Shown here piece by piece: positions 33,510 through 44,436 of a DNA stretch of 64,000 nt. The stretch comes from Bothriochloa decipiens (lineage: Eukaryota > Streptophyta > Magnoliopsida > Poales > Poaceae). Location: contig CM041632.1 in NCBI GenBank assembly GCA_023333625.1, positions 33,679,294 through 33,743,293 of the forward strand, read 5' to 3'. Both the position numbers and the translations under genes were made by a program. The notes beneath the pieces are model-generated. The model was not told the DNA's origin, searched no databases, and was given only the letters and a program-made list of their open reading frames with translations. Position 1 is the first letter of the stretch. Every line of letters begins with the position of its first letter.

Positions 33510-34815
33510 TGTCGGTGTTTCGACCCCCGGGAGGTTAACACCAACGAGTAATATTTGTAATTGCGTGCTCCCTTAATCCGGTGGGTGATGCAAGAAGGTC
33601 ACGGCGATTTATCCTGGCTCGGGCAAAGAAGGCCCTACGTCTAGCGGGGGGAGGATAGTTCGTGTTATCTTGCACCGAAGTGCTAGTACAGGGAAAAATA
33701 CAAGCAGGTGTGAGGAGCGTGAGGTGGGGCTTGGGCGTTCGGACGCCTAGCTCTCGACCTTACACTGGCTCACGGTGTCGTTCTGTGATCTAAAGACTTA
33801 GCCTTTCTCTGCTCTAGATCCTCTCGTTCTTCTCTTTTTCTAACGTCCCGGCGCCTCCTTTAATAGGTGAAGGAGGGGCACAGGAGTACATATATTTAGA
33901 GTTCGCATGGCCGGTGACGTATGGCGTTGGGGCCGATCACGTCGGTGCTGCTGTAGTGATGTACATCGATATAGGAGGCCCTGCAGCCGTCTCGTCGGGA
34001 GTTGTTGAAGTGCAGCCCGGAGTCGATGGAGTCCTGCTCGAGGGTTTGTCCGATGGAGTCGAGGGGCGGCGGTCGAGGACTTGGCTCGAGTCGAGGGGGT
34101 CGAGTCGAAGGGGTCGAGCCTCATCGGATAAGGTCGAATCCCGGGAAATGCGAGAAACGTGCTGATTTATGCGTCTCGAGGTGGTGTTGGACGGGGCACA
34201 GTGCTCGGCATGGTGCAACAGCGAAGTACGATCCGCGGGATTCCGGGCATGGGCGGTAAAAGCAAGATTTGGCCGCCACTCCCACAACTGTTACCATGAC
34301 TGTGGCCATACGGTTAGGCGGGGGTAGGTAAAACACATTAAATGCACCCGGATCCGTACAGGAGAGTCGGTAGCCGAGGGGTGCACTGTCCTCGAGGGCT
34401 GCCCATTCGTGCGAACGAAGTTCCGTCCTCGAGGGCAGGCTCGTTCGCCGGGCGAGGTTCCGTCCTCGAGGGCAGGCTCGTTCGCCGGGCGAGGTTACGT
34501 CCTCGAGGGCAGGCTCGTTCGCCGGGCGAGGTTCCGTCCTCGAGGGCAGGCTCGTTCGTCGGGCGAAGTTCCGTCCTCGAGGGGTCGCCCGAATTATACC
34601 CTCGAGTGTACAGTCCCAGTCCGGTCGGTAGCCCTTCGAGCAGGCTTTTGGCTTTGGGCCGTCGTAGCCCGTTCGTGGGTCAACCCAATATGCTTTAGCC
34701 TGTGGGGCTTCGAACGTTAATCGTGGGAGGTCACTGGAGGGTTTGTGTTGCTGATTTTGCGGGGTTTAGCCCGGTAAACCAATGGTTTGGGGTACCCATT
34801 TCCTGGGTAATGACA
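33510..34815 (-). repeat. 3' LTR of element 2
   Basis: 1306 bp, TGTCGGTGTTTCG... to ...GGTAATGACA on the plus strand. On the minus strand, CTATTAAAGGAGG (about 33857-33869) is the best TATA-like element. It includes a 37-bp tandem array (34420-34580). It matches the other LTR along its whole length apart from one 32-bp duplication. Confidence 0.93.
34420..34580. repeat. 37-bp tandem repeat in the 3' LTR of element 2 (four full units plus a part)
   Basis: The unit is 37 bp, beginning GTTCCGTCCTCGAGGGCAGG and containing CTCGAG. Four units start at 34420, 34457, 34494 and 34531 with only single-base changes, followed by a partial fifth. The same array with the same unit number lies in the 5' LTR (47875-48036). 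On the minus strand it is upstream of the LTR promoter, in the U3 part, where repeats often act as transcription-factor sites. Confidence 0.9.
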
Positions 34816-34835
34816 GTAGCCCCCGAGCCCCTGCG
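34816..34835 (-). other. Polypurine tract of element 2
   Basis: On the minus strand the sequence immediately before the 3' LTR reads CAGGGGCTCGGGGGCTAC. The final GGGGGCTAC is identical to that of element 1. Confidence 0.7.
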
Positions 34836-35912
34836 TGAGTGATGGCACTCGGGCAGGGGGTCAAGAATTGGAAACGGGACGTGATTCGGATCTTTCCGTG
34901 GGGGCGCGTGAGCGACCCCCACGGGGGTAGCCCCCGAGGCCTCGTAGGAGTCGAAAGACTCCTGTGAGGGCTTCATTTGTCTTTGGTCGAGGGGTGCTTG
35001 TCCGGTCGGGTACAGGCCTGAACTGGAGTCGCATCGTTTTACCGAGGGGTGCGTCAGGACGCCGAGCCCCCGGGGATTTTCAACCCTCTTTCATCGAGGG
35101 GTGCCGGGCACAGTCGAGCTCCCGAGCCTCGTGCGGCTGGGGCGTTGCCAGCCTCGGCATTCATCTCACAAGTCCTTTCGATCGGACATGAGGCGAGAAG
35201 CATCGGACTACCCTCGATAGGGCGAGCCGCGAAGTTCTCAGTGAGCTGGTAACGGGAAAATCCAAGTGAGAGCCCGTTCCTCATTCGATAGTGGTCGGCT
35301 GGTGGCCTTGAGGCGGTCTCATTAGAGCAAAACGCATGGTCTCACGGATACCGATTCCATTCGATAGGTCTCGGCGGCTCGATGCCTCCCTTCGGGGGGA
35401 TTCCATAAAGTCTGTAGCATTTCGCCTTGGATGTGTCCAAAGGGGTCTCAAGAGTTTGTTCTCGAGCAAGGCCTCGTGTTGGCTCCCCCTTGGTCACCCC
35501 TGACTCGGGTGCTCGAGGGCGGCTGTCGAACCCTGATCGTGGGGCCAGCCTTCGCTCCCTCGAGGCTTAGGGCTGGAGCCCGATTTTTTTGGTGCTCAAG
35601 GGCGGCCGTTGAGCCCTTACTCAAGGACCGGCCTTCGCTCCCTCGAGACTTTGAGGTGGGGCCAGAGCCCATTTTACCTTTCGTAGAAATCTCCGTTGGC
35701 GAGTAACGGCTCTTTTTTCTTATTGTTGGACACGCCTTTTGAGGAGAAGGCCGTAGCGGTGCGATCGTGGTGGGCCCGAGCAACGGCTCTTTGCCAGAGG
35801 TGTGACACGCGCATCCAATTGAGGATCGAGGGGAGGGACGGTCAGGCAAGCGCATTAATTACGGGAAGTTACCTTTTCCCTACCGCCGGACTCCGCCCGT
35901 TGCTCTTCCGGG
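34836..35912. other. Non-coding region of element 2 between the polypurine tract and the antisense promoter
   Basis: About 1.1 kb rich in CTCGAGG and similar words, with no convincing frame. By position it is the upstream region of the promoter at 35913 and the counterpart of 10290-11221 in element 1. Confidence 0.5.
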
Positions 35913-35920
35913 TATAAAAA
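35913..35920 (+). promoter_or_regulatory. TATA box of the antisense ORF in element 2
   Basis: TATAAAAA in the context CCGGGTATAAAAATGAAGG, about 200 bases upstream of the antisense ATG at 36117. A comparable TATA box precedes the same ORF in element 1, although the surrounding sequence has diverged. Confidence 0.65.
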
Positions 35921-36116
35921 TGAAGGGGGACAGGCGCTGTTCGCCCCCACCTTTTCCATCCTCCCGAATTCCTGCTTTCCTGCGCGCGTGAGGGTAGAAA
36001 CTTTAGAGCAAGAAATCACAATTGGGAGCCTTCCCGGTCATCCGTTCGCCGAGGAGATTCGTCTTGTTGCTGCCACCGCCTCGTCCACCCAGCGGATCTG
36101 TGCTGCCGCTGCTGCC

Positions 36117-39100
36117 ATGGCCCCCGTCCTCTAGCCCGCTGAACCCTGGCGCCCGTCGACCGTGACGCGGCAAAGGCTGAACGAGCTGGTGGGAGAAGGA
36201 TTTCTCCGCCCCGCCACCGATCCGAATCGGCCGGAGTGGATTGCGCCGCCGGAGGGCTATGTGGTGAGCTTCCTCAAATATCATCGGCATGGGTTTGGCG
36301 TACCCCCGAGCGAGTTCATGCGGGGATTGACAAACTTCTACGGCGTCAAGCTCCAGCATTTCTCCCCCAACGCCATCTCCAACGTCGCCATCTTCGTGGC
36401 CATCTGCGAGGGCTACCTCGGGATGGTGCCACATTGGGAGCTGTGGCTCCACCTTTATAAGGGGGAGTGGTTCGCCTCCCCGGTGGCGCCAGGAGTAAGG
36501 CGAATCGTCAGAGCGGGGTGCCTGAACTTCGTGTTGAAGACCGGGAGGTCGGAGGAGCCACGTGAGTATATCCCCACCGGGTTGATGTCCAACCACTCCC
36601 GGTGGGACGAGCAATGGTTCTACCTTTGCAACGACGGAGGCTATCTCCCGTCGTACACCGGGCGGCTTATCACCTAGCATCCATACAACTGGCCGCAAGG
36701 TGTCGCGGGAGATCTTCAGCGTCGACTTCGTCCCCTTGTCACCGCGATGAAGGCCCTTCGAGAGGCGGGCCTGATAGCGGGTGTGGTGGTCTCGGCCTTC
36801 CACAGTCGACGGGTGCTCCGTCTGATGGAGCGCCCACTGCGGTTGGACGAGATGCTCCCCTCGGCGGCATCCGAGGTTCTCGAGAGGTGCCGGATGTCCG
36901 GCAAGAAGCCATCCGCCGCGGAAGTCATTGCGCGGGTAAAGGGGATGGTCGCGGGCTCGTTCAGGGCAGAAGACGTCAACCGCCTCCCCATGCGGTCGGA
37001 GGAGGGCTGCCTCGACCTGGTGAGTGCCCCGACCTGCGCCTTTCGCATTTTCATTCCGCCCCCTTCTCTCGTCCCTACGACTAAATGTTTTTGTGTAGGG
37101 GAGAATCGACTACCGGAGATCGAGGCCCCTGCTGAGGGAGGACGCTCCCGATCATCAGGTAAGATGCTTCACTGCCCAGCAAGAAAAGTGATGTAAGGAC
37201 GAAGAGGAGAAGAAGAAGGCCAAGAAGCTCCGGGAGCGCGAAAGGCTTGCGAGGCGCCGCGCTGAGCAGAGGCACGACGGGCTCCCGGAGGAGGAGTCTC
37301 CCTCGTCCGAGGGAGATGAAGATGATGCTGACGATGACAGCGATGACGTCGAGGGGGTGGCGGGGCGTCTCGAGCACATCTTGTCGGGTTCACCCCATGC
37401 TGACCGCCCCTTGGTGTAGGAGGAGGCGGTGGAGGAGCGCGCCCCCCAGCCGGTGGCGTCGGCCTCGGAGCGCCGGCGTGGGAAAAGGTGGGCCGACGCA
37501 TCGACTCGAGGGGGTTCACCCCCTCCCGTCGTACTCAAGGTGAGACCCCACCCACTTCAACCCAGGAAACCCGGTCCCGGTCGTCAGTGCGGGCGGAGCA
37601 GAGCCGTGCTCAGGAGGCCCTGTCGGAGCAGGGAGGCGCGGTGACCCCACCGATGGCCCCGAGCAGCCTCAGCCCCGGGAAGAGCTCGGCTTCGGGAGGG
37701 GCCTCGAGATCTGCTGGCAGTTCAAGGGGGACCCGAAAGGCCTCTATCCCCTTCGGGTAAGCGTTGTTGATTCAGTTCCTTTTTTTGTTGCATTCTCATT
37801 GTGCAGTTTAATAAGATTTTTGCCGTCCTACTTCCCATCCAGGCCCAAGCACAAAATTGAGGAGGCGTTCCTTGCGTCGGCTAAGCGGCTCAAGGTGGAT
37901 GCAGCTGCGAAGATGGAGGCCCCGGTCACAGGTGCGACGTCGAGGCCCTTGGCTCCATGGGAAGCCAAATAGTTGTCTTCAGCCCTCGGGGCTATGGCGC
38001 GCGGTAGGCTAACGGGTTTCGCTCTTGCTGCAGGGTCGAGCGTCTCGGGGGCCGTGATGGGTGGTGACTCCGAGCCAGGGAGGATGCAAGAGGGAGGGAG
38101 TGCCTCCTTGACATCATCGTTCGTGGTCCTCGAGCTCGGCCCGACGCCAGGGGGCGGAACCCCGACATCGGGAGCTTCCGCTCCTGGCGGACCGAAGGCC
38201 TTAATCCCCGCACCTAAGGCGGGAGCCCTCGAGGGCCACGAGCCAGGAGAGGGGGTAGCCATCATCGACCTCGAGGGTGAGGAGACCATAGCCCTTCCCC
38301 CCTCGATGAGAGAGCGGAGACCCTGGCCGGCGGGGCTACGCGAGCTCGAGGCCCAGAGGAAGCAGGAGCAGGGGGCCCTGCAAGAAGCGGAGCTGCCGCG
38401 GCCACAGCAGGAGGGGGAGGGACCACTGGAGCAGCGGGAAGAGGAGGAGGAAACTAGGGGCCAGCCCTAGCATGAGCAGGCGCCGCAGACGCCGCTGGGG
38501 GGCACGGCCCCGCTGGACCCGCCGACGCAGCAGCCGCCCGAGACGTCAGAGGCAGAGGGGACTTTGGGACTGCCCAAGCAATGGGTGTCCGTGATCACCC
38601 TGGATGAGCTACTGGCCGAAGAAGAAATGGCGTCGAAGGCGTCGACGGTCCCGCGGCTGCTGGGGGTGCAGTCGGAGGAGGTCTCGGTATCGAACCCACC
38701 GGAAGATGCGTCGATGGTGGACCTGCCGGCACCACAGGATGTGGCATTGGGGGAAGCAACGGCCTCGACACCTCCGCTGCCTCTGAAGGCGTCTGAAGCA
38801 ACGTCGAGCCAGCCACTGCAACTGTCGATGGAGCAGCCAGAGGAGACAGCGGCTTCTGGCTCGCCGAGGAGGTCGACTTCTGACCTCGGGCTGAGGGATG
38901 TCGGTGCCGCGTTGGAGTTTCGCACCCCGGCGGAGTTGGCCGTGCGTTACAGCGTCCCATGCGATGTGGTGGACGAGGTTGAGTCCTTGGCGCGAACCAA
39001 GGTCAAGACGGTCCTTCCACATTGGGGCAAGGAGCGCATCGTACTCTGAGAACTTGGCGACTCCAGCGCTCCGGGGATCGAGATGGACGACCCGGCGGAA

Positions 39101-40340
39101 GTCAAGTGCTGGGAGGACACCGAGCAGTCCCGGGCATGGCTGCAGCACTTGCTGAAGCTAGGCGTCGAGCTCGCCGAAGGCCTCGACCGGAACCTCGTGG
39201 TGAGTCCCCGTGTAGACCATATGCAGTTTTTTGAGTTCTTTCGTATGAAATGCCTTAACCCTTGATTTCCTGTCCTCAGGAGGTGCGGAGGCGTTCCTAC
39301 TCCAAGTCAGACTTCCTCCATGAAACGCACAACAGCCGGGAGGAAGTGCTTCACCAACTCGAAGCCGGTCGCTCTGCGTAGGGCAGGGTGGCCGAGATTG
39401 AGGAGGAGCTGAAGCGGACCAGGGGGAGGCCGCCAAAGCCAAAGAGGAGGCCGCCTGGGCGAAGGAGGACGCCGAAGCTGCTCGAGGGGAAGCCGCCCAC
39501 CTCAAGGAGGAGCTCAATCGTGTCAGGGAGGAGGCTGACATGGCCAAGACCGAAGCGGAGAGGGCCAAGGACGAGAGCATCCGAGCCCAGGAGTGCGTCG
39601 AGCTACTCGTGGGGGAGGCTCAGAGCTCCGTGGAACGCATCTGCTTGCTTGAGGCCAATCTCGCTGAAGTCTCCATGGTGCGCAACACCCTCTGCACCTT
39701 GGCCCAGGAGGAGAGGAACCGAGCCACTAGCCTGGAAACCTAGCTCGGGGCGATGAAGGCTACCCTCCAAGAGAAGGATCAGGCCATCATCCTGGCTGGT
39801 GATGCCCTCGAGACCCTCCGTTGCGAGAAGACGGAGGTGACCCGGGCCTTCAAGGAGGCCTAGCGGGAGCGAGACGAGGCCCAGGGGGAGCGCGACGCCG
39901 TGCTGGGGGATCACCGCGCCCTCGAGACTCGCTGTACCGGTGAGTTCCTTGAAGATCCTTTGTTCTTTTTTCTTCCCGTATGGCTTGTCTTAACTCTTAT
40001 TTTGTGTTTCAGGCCTCGAGTCCGAGCTGCTTGCTACCCAAACCGCCGCCAGGGCACTGCAGGAGAGCCTCGCAGTGGAGGGGGGCTTCTCGGCCGGCTC
40101 CGGGTTGCCCTCGACAGGCTCTGCGCCTCCTGGGAGGTCGGGCCCGTCGAGGTTGCTGAAGAAGACATCCCGGGTGCCGGGCTCATCGACCGGACCTACT
40201 ACCTCGACGCCACCCTTCGTGATCGCGTGCGGGTGGTGCTTCATACCGGCGTGAAGCAGGCGCTAGCAGTGGTCTCCTCCGGCTTCGTCTTTGACATGAA
40301 CGTGGTCAGCCAAGGCTTCGTTCTGAGGGCTCATCAATGA
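36117..40340 (+). pseudogene. Intron-containing antisense ORF of element 2 (PF04195-like head, coiled-coil body)
   Basis: This ORF runs opposite to gag-pol and towards it. After ATG 36117 the head reads RQRLNELVGEGFLRPATDPN, EGYVVSFLKYHRHGFGVPPSEF, CEGYLGMVPHWELWLHLYK and YLCNDGGYLPSYTGR (36162-36670), the PF04195-like domain, then a helical part (36747-37015). A highly charged segment follows (37196-37345), then a Pro/Ser/Glu-rich linker and a long Ala/Glu/Lys heptad-rich coiled coil (39380-39940). Good introns: 37020-37099, about 37759-37842, 39199-39278 and 39940-40012. The tail (VRVVLHTGVKQALAVVSSGF, about 40208-40270) ends at TGA 40338-40340, overlapping the pol end. In-frame TAGs at 36132 and 36675 and a TGA near 37193 make this copy defective; most look like C to T changes. 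Its function is unknown. Confidence 0.75.
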
Positions 40341-40848
40341 TGCCGAGAGGCCAGGGGGAGCGCTGGCGAAGTTGTTCGAGGACGAAGTCCTCCCCCCGCG
40401 GATGAAGGGTACAGCGTCGAGGAGGGCGGCGACGGAGCGGGCGTAGCTGTTCGATGTTCCATGCGTTGGTGAGGATTTTGCCTTTGTCGTTAGTGAGCTT
40501 GTACGTCCTGGGCTTTAGCACCTCAGCTACGGTGTATGGTCCTTCCCATGGCGGGGTCAGCTTGTGACGTCCCTTGCTGCTCTGTCGTCGACATAGGACG
40601 AGGTCTCCAACTTGGAAGTCCCTCGGGCGCACGTGCTTGTCGTGGTAGCGTCGAAGTTTCTGCTGATACCTCGCAGAGTGAATTAGTGCCATGTCTCGAG
40701 CCTCCTCGAGCTGGTCGACGATGTTTATGAGGGCTTCTTCGTTGCTTTGCTCGTTGTACGCCTTTAGTCAAGGGGAACCATACTCGAGGTCAGTGGGGAG
40801 GACGGCCTCGGACCCATAGACCAAGAAGAATGGGGTGAAGCCCATGGC
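40306..40848 (-). pseudogene. Integrase C-terminal remnant of element 2, behind a TGA
   Basis: It continues the pol frame after the stop at 40849-40851: FTPFFLVYGSEAVLPTDLEYG, a second TGA (40768-40770), then ARYQQKLRRYHDKHVRPRDF, FQVGDLVLCRRQS and LTPPWEGPYTVAEVLKPRTYKL, ending near NAWNIEQLRP. This is the normal integrase C-terminal (GPF/Y-like) domain, which in the family binds DNA. No chromodomain is seen, consistent with Tat. Element 1 has the first of these stops at the same codon. Confidence 0.75.
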
Positions 40849-43680
40849 TCAACTAGGTGTTGTCCTTAAGCTCCATAGGACCGAAGGCAGCTCCGTGGCC
40901 CATTTTTTTCCGTGCTTGCTGAGGCGGTTGAGCATCCTTGGCTTGAGGCCCTGCAAGATCATGCCATTGGCGCACTCGACCTGGCCGTTAGTTCGAGGGT
41001 GTGCAACCGCGGACCAATTCACACGGATGTGATGGCGATCGCAAAAATTCAAGAACTTCTTGCCAGTGAACTGTGTGCCGTTGTCAGTGATGATGACGTT
41101 CGGGACCCCGAAGCGATGGATAATTTCGGTGAAGAACTCGACCGCCCGTTCAGAGCGGATGTTGTCGATAGGCCGGGCCTCGATCCACTTGGTAAACTTG
41201 TCGATAGCAATGAGCAGGTACGTGTACCCTTTGGTTGTCCTCTTGAGAGGCCCCACAAGATCGAGCCCCCAGACCGCGAACGGCCAGGTGATGGGGATCA
41301 TTTGTAGGGCGTGAGCTGGGAGATGCGTCTGCTTGGCGTAAAATTGACACCCTTTGCACAAGCGGACAATGTTTGTGGCGTTGAAAATGGTGGTCGGCCA
41401 GTAGAAACCCTGTCGGAAGGCATTGCCTACGAGGGTCCTTGGCGCTGCGTGATGGCCGCAGGCCCCCGAGTGTATGTCTTCGAGGAGCCTCCTGCCTTCT
41501 TTGATAGTAATGCAGCGCTGAAGAACACCTAAGGGGCTTCGCTTGTAGAGTTCCTTGGCATCACCATAGATGACGTAGGACTTGGCCCGTCGCGCGATCC
41601 GGTGAGCTTCGGTCCGGTCCTCTGAAAGCTCTCCCCGAATGAGGCAGTTGAGGAAAGGGGCTCGCCAATCCGACAGCGGGCTCGACGGAGGAGGAGTCCC
41701 CTGGATCTCCATAACCTGGGCCCCGATCGAGGGGGCCCCAGTCGAGGTCACGGGGTGGAGCTTCGAGGGCGTAGTGCAAGCCCCCGAGCCCAAATCGATG
41801 GAGGGCTCGAAGAGGTCCCTCGAGAATACGTCCGGAGGGACTGTACCTCGAGTCGATGCGATTTTTGCAAGCTCATCCGCGGCTTCGTTGTATCGTCGAG
41901 CAATATGACTAAGCTCGAGGCCGTGGAACTTGTCTTCGAACTTGCGCACTTCATTACAGTGGGCTTCCATCTTGGCGTCGTGGCAGTTCAAGGCCTTCAT
42001 CACTTGGTCGATGATTAGTTGCGAGTCGCCTCGAACGTCAAGGCGTCGGACCCTGAGTTCAAGGGCAACTAGTAATCCAGTGATGAGAGCTTCATACTCC
42101 ATGACGTTATTAGAAGCGGCAAAGTGGATGCGAATGACGTAGTGCATGTGGACTCCGAGGGGTGAGATGAAGAGCAAGCCCGCGCCTGCTCCTGTCTTCA
42201 TGAGCGACCCGTCGATGTACATTGTCCACAGCTCGGCTTGGATTTGAACTGGCGACAACTGAGTGTCGGTCCACTCAGCGACGAAATCCGCCAGCGCTTG
42301 GGACTTGATGGCCTTCCGCGGTGCGTGGGTGATGGTCTCGCCCATGAGCTCGACAGACCACTTAGCAATCCTTCTAGCGGCCTCCCGGTTATGGATGATC
42401 TCCCCCAAGGGGAACGAAGATACCACGGTAACCGGGTGACTGAGGAAGTAGTGCTGGAGCTTGCGACGTGTAAGGACGATGGCGTAGAGCAGCTTCTGCA
42501 CCTGTGGGTAGCGGATTTTTGTTTTTGAAAGCACTTCGCTGATGAAGTAAACCGGCCGCTGGACGGGCAAGGCGCGCCCTTCCTCTTGCCTCTCAACCAC
42601 TATGGCCGCGCTGACCACCTGAGTGGTTGCGGCGACATAGAGGAGGAGGGGCTCGGGCGGTTCAGTCGACATCGCTGGTCGAGGAGGGACGAGAATCGGG
42701 GTGGATGTCAGCATGCCCTTGAGTTCGTCGAGAGCCTCCTTGGCCTCCGCGGTCCATGTGAATCGCTCGGATTTTTTCAATAGGTGGTACAGAGGCATGG
42801 CCTTCTCCCCTAAACGTGAGATGAAACGGCTAAGGGCCGCGAGGCAGCCCGTGACCTTCTGCACGCCCTTGAGATCCTGAATCAGCCCCATTCGCATGAT
42901 GGCCGCCACCTTCTCGGGGTTGGCCTCCATCCCGCACTGGGAGACGATGTATCCGAGGAGCATGCCTCGAGGCACTCCGAAGACACATTTCTTGGGGTTG
43001 ATTTTTATGTTTTTGGCTCGAAGGCATCCGAACGCGATTTCGAGGTCATGGATGAGGTTGTCCACTTTTCTGGACTTGACCACGATGTCATCGACATAGG
43101 CCTCAACCGTGTCGCCTATATGTTCGCCGAAGACATGGAGCATGCACCGCTGATACGTTGCCCCGGTGTTTCGAAGGCCGAAGGGCATGGTGACGTAGCA
43201 GTACATGCCAAAAGGTGTGATGAAGGAAGTCGCGAGCTGGTCGGACTCTTTCATTTTGATTTGGTGGTAGCCGGAATAAGCATCGAGGAACAAGAGGGTT
43301 TCACATCCCGCGGTAGAGTCGACAATTTGATCAATACGTGGTAAAGGAAACGGAACTTTGGGACATGCTTTGTTTAAACTAGTATAGTCAATACACATCC
43401 GCATTTTTCCATTCTTTTTCTTAACTAGCACGGGATTAGCTAACCATTCAGGGTGATGGACCTCTTTGATGAATCCAGCCGCCAAAAGCTTGTGAACCTC
43501 CTCGCTGATGATCCTGCGCTTCTCCTCGTCGAAGCGACGCAAGCGTTGCTTCACCGGTCTGGACCCGGCCCGAATCTCCAAGGCGTGCTCGGCGACTTCC
43601 CTCGGTATGCCCGGCATATCCGAAGGACTCCACGCAAACATATCGGTGTTTGCACAGAGAAAGTCGACGAGCACGGCTTC
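40849..43680 (-). CDS. pol: Pol of element 2: RT, RNase H, archaeal-type RNase H, integrase core
   Basis: The frame is open for 943 codons after the TAG at 43681-43683. It lacks its own ATG and would be reached only by reading through that TAG. Residues below count from the GTG at 43672-43674. RT spans about 60-260 with catalytic LDAYSG (Asp131) and YVDD (193-196). The Ty3-type RNase H (about 345-420) has lost its acidic catalytic residues (YVAATTQ; YPQVQKLL). The second, archaeal-type RNase H (about 485-605) keeps Asp488, Glu527, Asp550 and Asp600. Integrase has a zinc-binding HHCC segment (about 735-776) and the DDE residues Asp805, Asp864 and Glu900. A TGA truncates the C-terminal domain. 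Two RNases H in this order mark the Tat lineage. The enzyme would copy and integrate the element in the nucleus. Confidence 0.88.
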   Translation of the reverse strand, partial: EAVLVDFLCANTDMFAWSPSDMPGIPREVAEHALEIRAGSRPVKQRLRRFDEEKRRIISEEVHKLLAAGFIKEVHHPEWLANPVLVKKKNGKMRMCIDYTSLNKACPKVPFPLPRIDQIVDSTAGCETLLFLDAYSGYHQIKMKESDQLATSFITPFGMYCYVTMPFGLRNTGATYQRCMLHVFGEHIGDTVEAYVDDIVVKSRKVDNLIHDLEIAFGCLRAKNIKINPKKCVFGVPRGMLLGYIVSQCGMEANPEKVAAIMRMGLIQDLKGVQKVTGCLAALSRFISRLGEKAMPLYHLLKKSERFTWTAEAKEALDELKGMLTSTPILVPPRPAMSTEPPEPLLLYVAATTQVVSAAIVVERQEEGRALPVQRPVYFISEVLSKTKIRYPQVQKLLYAIVLTRRKLQHYFLSHPVTVVSSFPLGEIIHNREAARRIAKWSVELMGETITHAPRKAIKSQALADFVAEWTDTQLSPVQIQAELWTMYIDGSLMKTGAGAGLLFISPLGVHMHYVIRIHFAASNNVMEYEALITGLLVALELRVRRLDVRGDSQLIIDQVMKALNCHDAKMEAHCNEVRKFEDKFHGLELSHIARRYNEAADELAKIASTRGTVPPDVFSRDLFEPSIDLGSGACTTPSKLHPVTSTGAPSIGAQVMEIQGTPPPSSPLSDWRAPFLNCLIRGELSEDRTEAHRIARRAKSYVIYGDAKELYKRSPLGVLQRCITIKEGRRLLEDIHSGACGHHAAPRTLVGNAFRQGFYWPTTIFNATNIVRLCKGCQFYAKQTHLPAHALQMIPITWPFAVWGLDLVGPLKRTTKGYTYLLIAIDKFTKWIEARPIDNIRSERAVEFFTEIIHRFGVPNVIITDNGTQFTGKKFLNFCDRHHIRVNWSAVAHPRTNGQVECANGMILQGLKPRMLNRLSKHGKKWATELPSVLWSLRTTPS

Positions 43681-44436
43681 CTATTTGCCCTTGAGGTCGG
43701 CGCTGATCGTTAGCACCTTCTCGCCGGGGCAGCTCGGGTCGAGGGAGACTTTCTTGGTGTCTTGTGCTGGCTTAAAGTTGCCGGTGTGTCGCTTAGGATC
43801 TGGCACCTCGTCGGCGAGGTGCTCGAGGGTCACGACTATCATGGCATTTTGCTCGACGGCCTCTCCATACTCGACGCATTCGACATCGCAGTCGTACGCG
43901 TGCTTGTCGGAGGAGGCGACGGTGATAATGCCCTTGGGTCCTGGCATCTTGAGCTTGAGGTAGGTGTAGTTCGGGATCGCCATGAACTGCGCATAGCCCG
44001 GTCGGCCGATGATAGCATGATACGTTCTGTGAAACCCGACCACCTTGAAGGTGAGGGTCTCTTTCCTGAAGTTGGCAGGGGTGCCAAAGCAGACAGGAAG
44101 GTTGATACGGTCGACGGGGAGGGCCTTTTTTCCTGGCACGACACCATGGAATCCCCCGGCGCTGGGTCGGAGTTGGCACCTCTTGACTCCCAAGACGTCA
44201 AGGGTCTCGAGGTAGATGACGTTCAGGCTGCTGCCGCCATCCATGAGGACCTTCGAGAGGCAGGTGTTTATGATGATTGGGTCGATGACGAGTGGATAGG
44301 CCCCAGGGTTGGAGACTCGATCCGGATGGTCATTGCGGTCGAACGTGATGGGCGCGTCAGACCAGTCAAGGTAGTGAGGTGTCGTGACTCAGACGGAGAA
44401 GACTTCTCGATGCTCCCGCTTGCGCTGTTGAGGTGT
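43681..44436 (-). pseudogene. Protease region of element 2, ending at an in-frame TAG
   Basis: The frame from 44244 to 43684 reads MDGGSSLNVIYLETLDVLG, the aspartic protease active-site loop, then CFGTPANFRKET, VGFHRTYHAIIGRPGYAQF and LKLKMPGPKG, all shared with element 1. It is in the same frame as gag upstream and RT downstream. The part before MDGGSS (44245-44436) is interrupted by stops, so this copy probably does not yield an intact precursor. The TAG at its end has the context AAATAGGAAGC. Confidence 0.75.

Noticed and set aside
34420..34580. Regularly spaced 37-bp repeats considered as a CRISPR array
   Set aside because: The units abut without spacers, lie in both LTRs of a plant retrotransposon, and have no cas genes nearby.
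36003..36803. Minus-strand open frame of 266 codons in element 2
   Set aside because: It is the shadow of the PF04195-like head on the plus strand, which is the frame conserved between elements 1 and 2.
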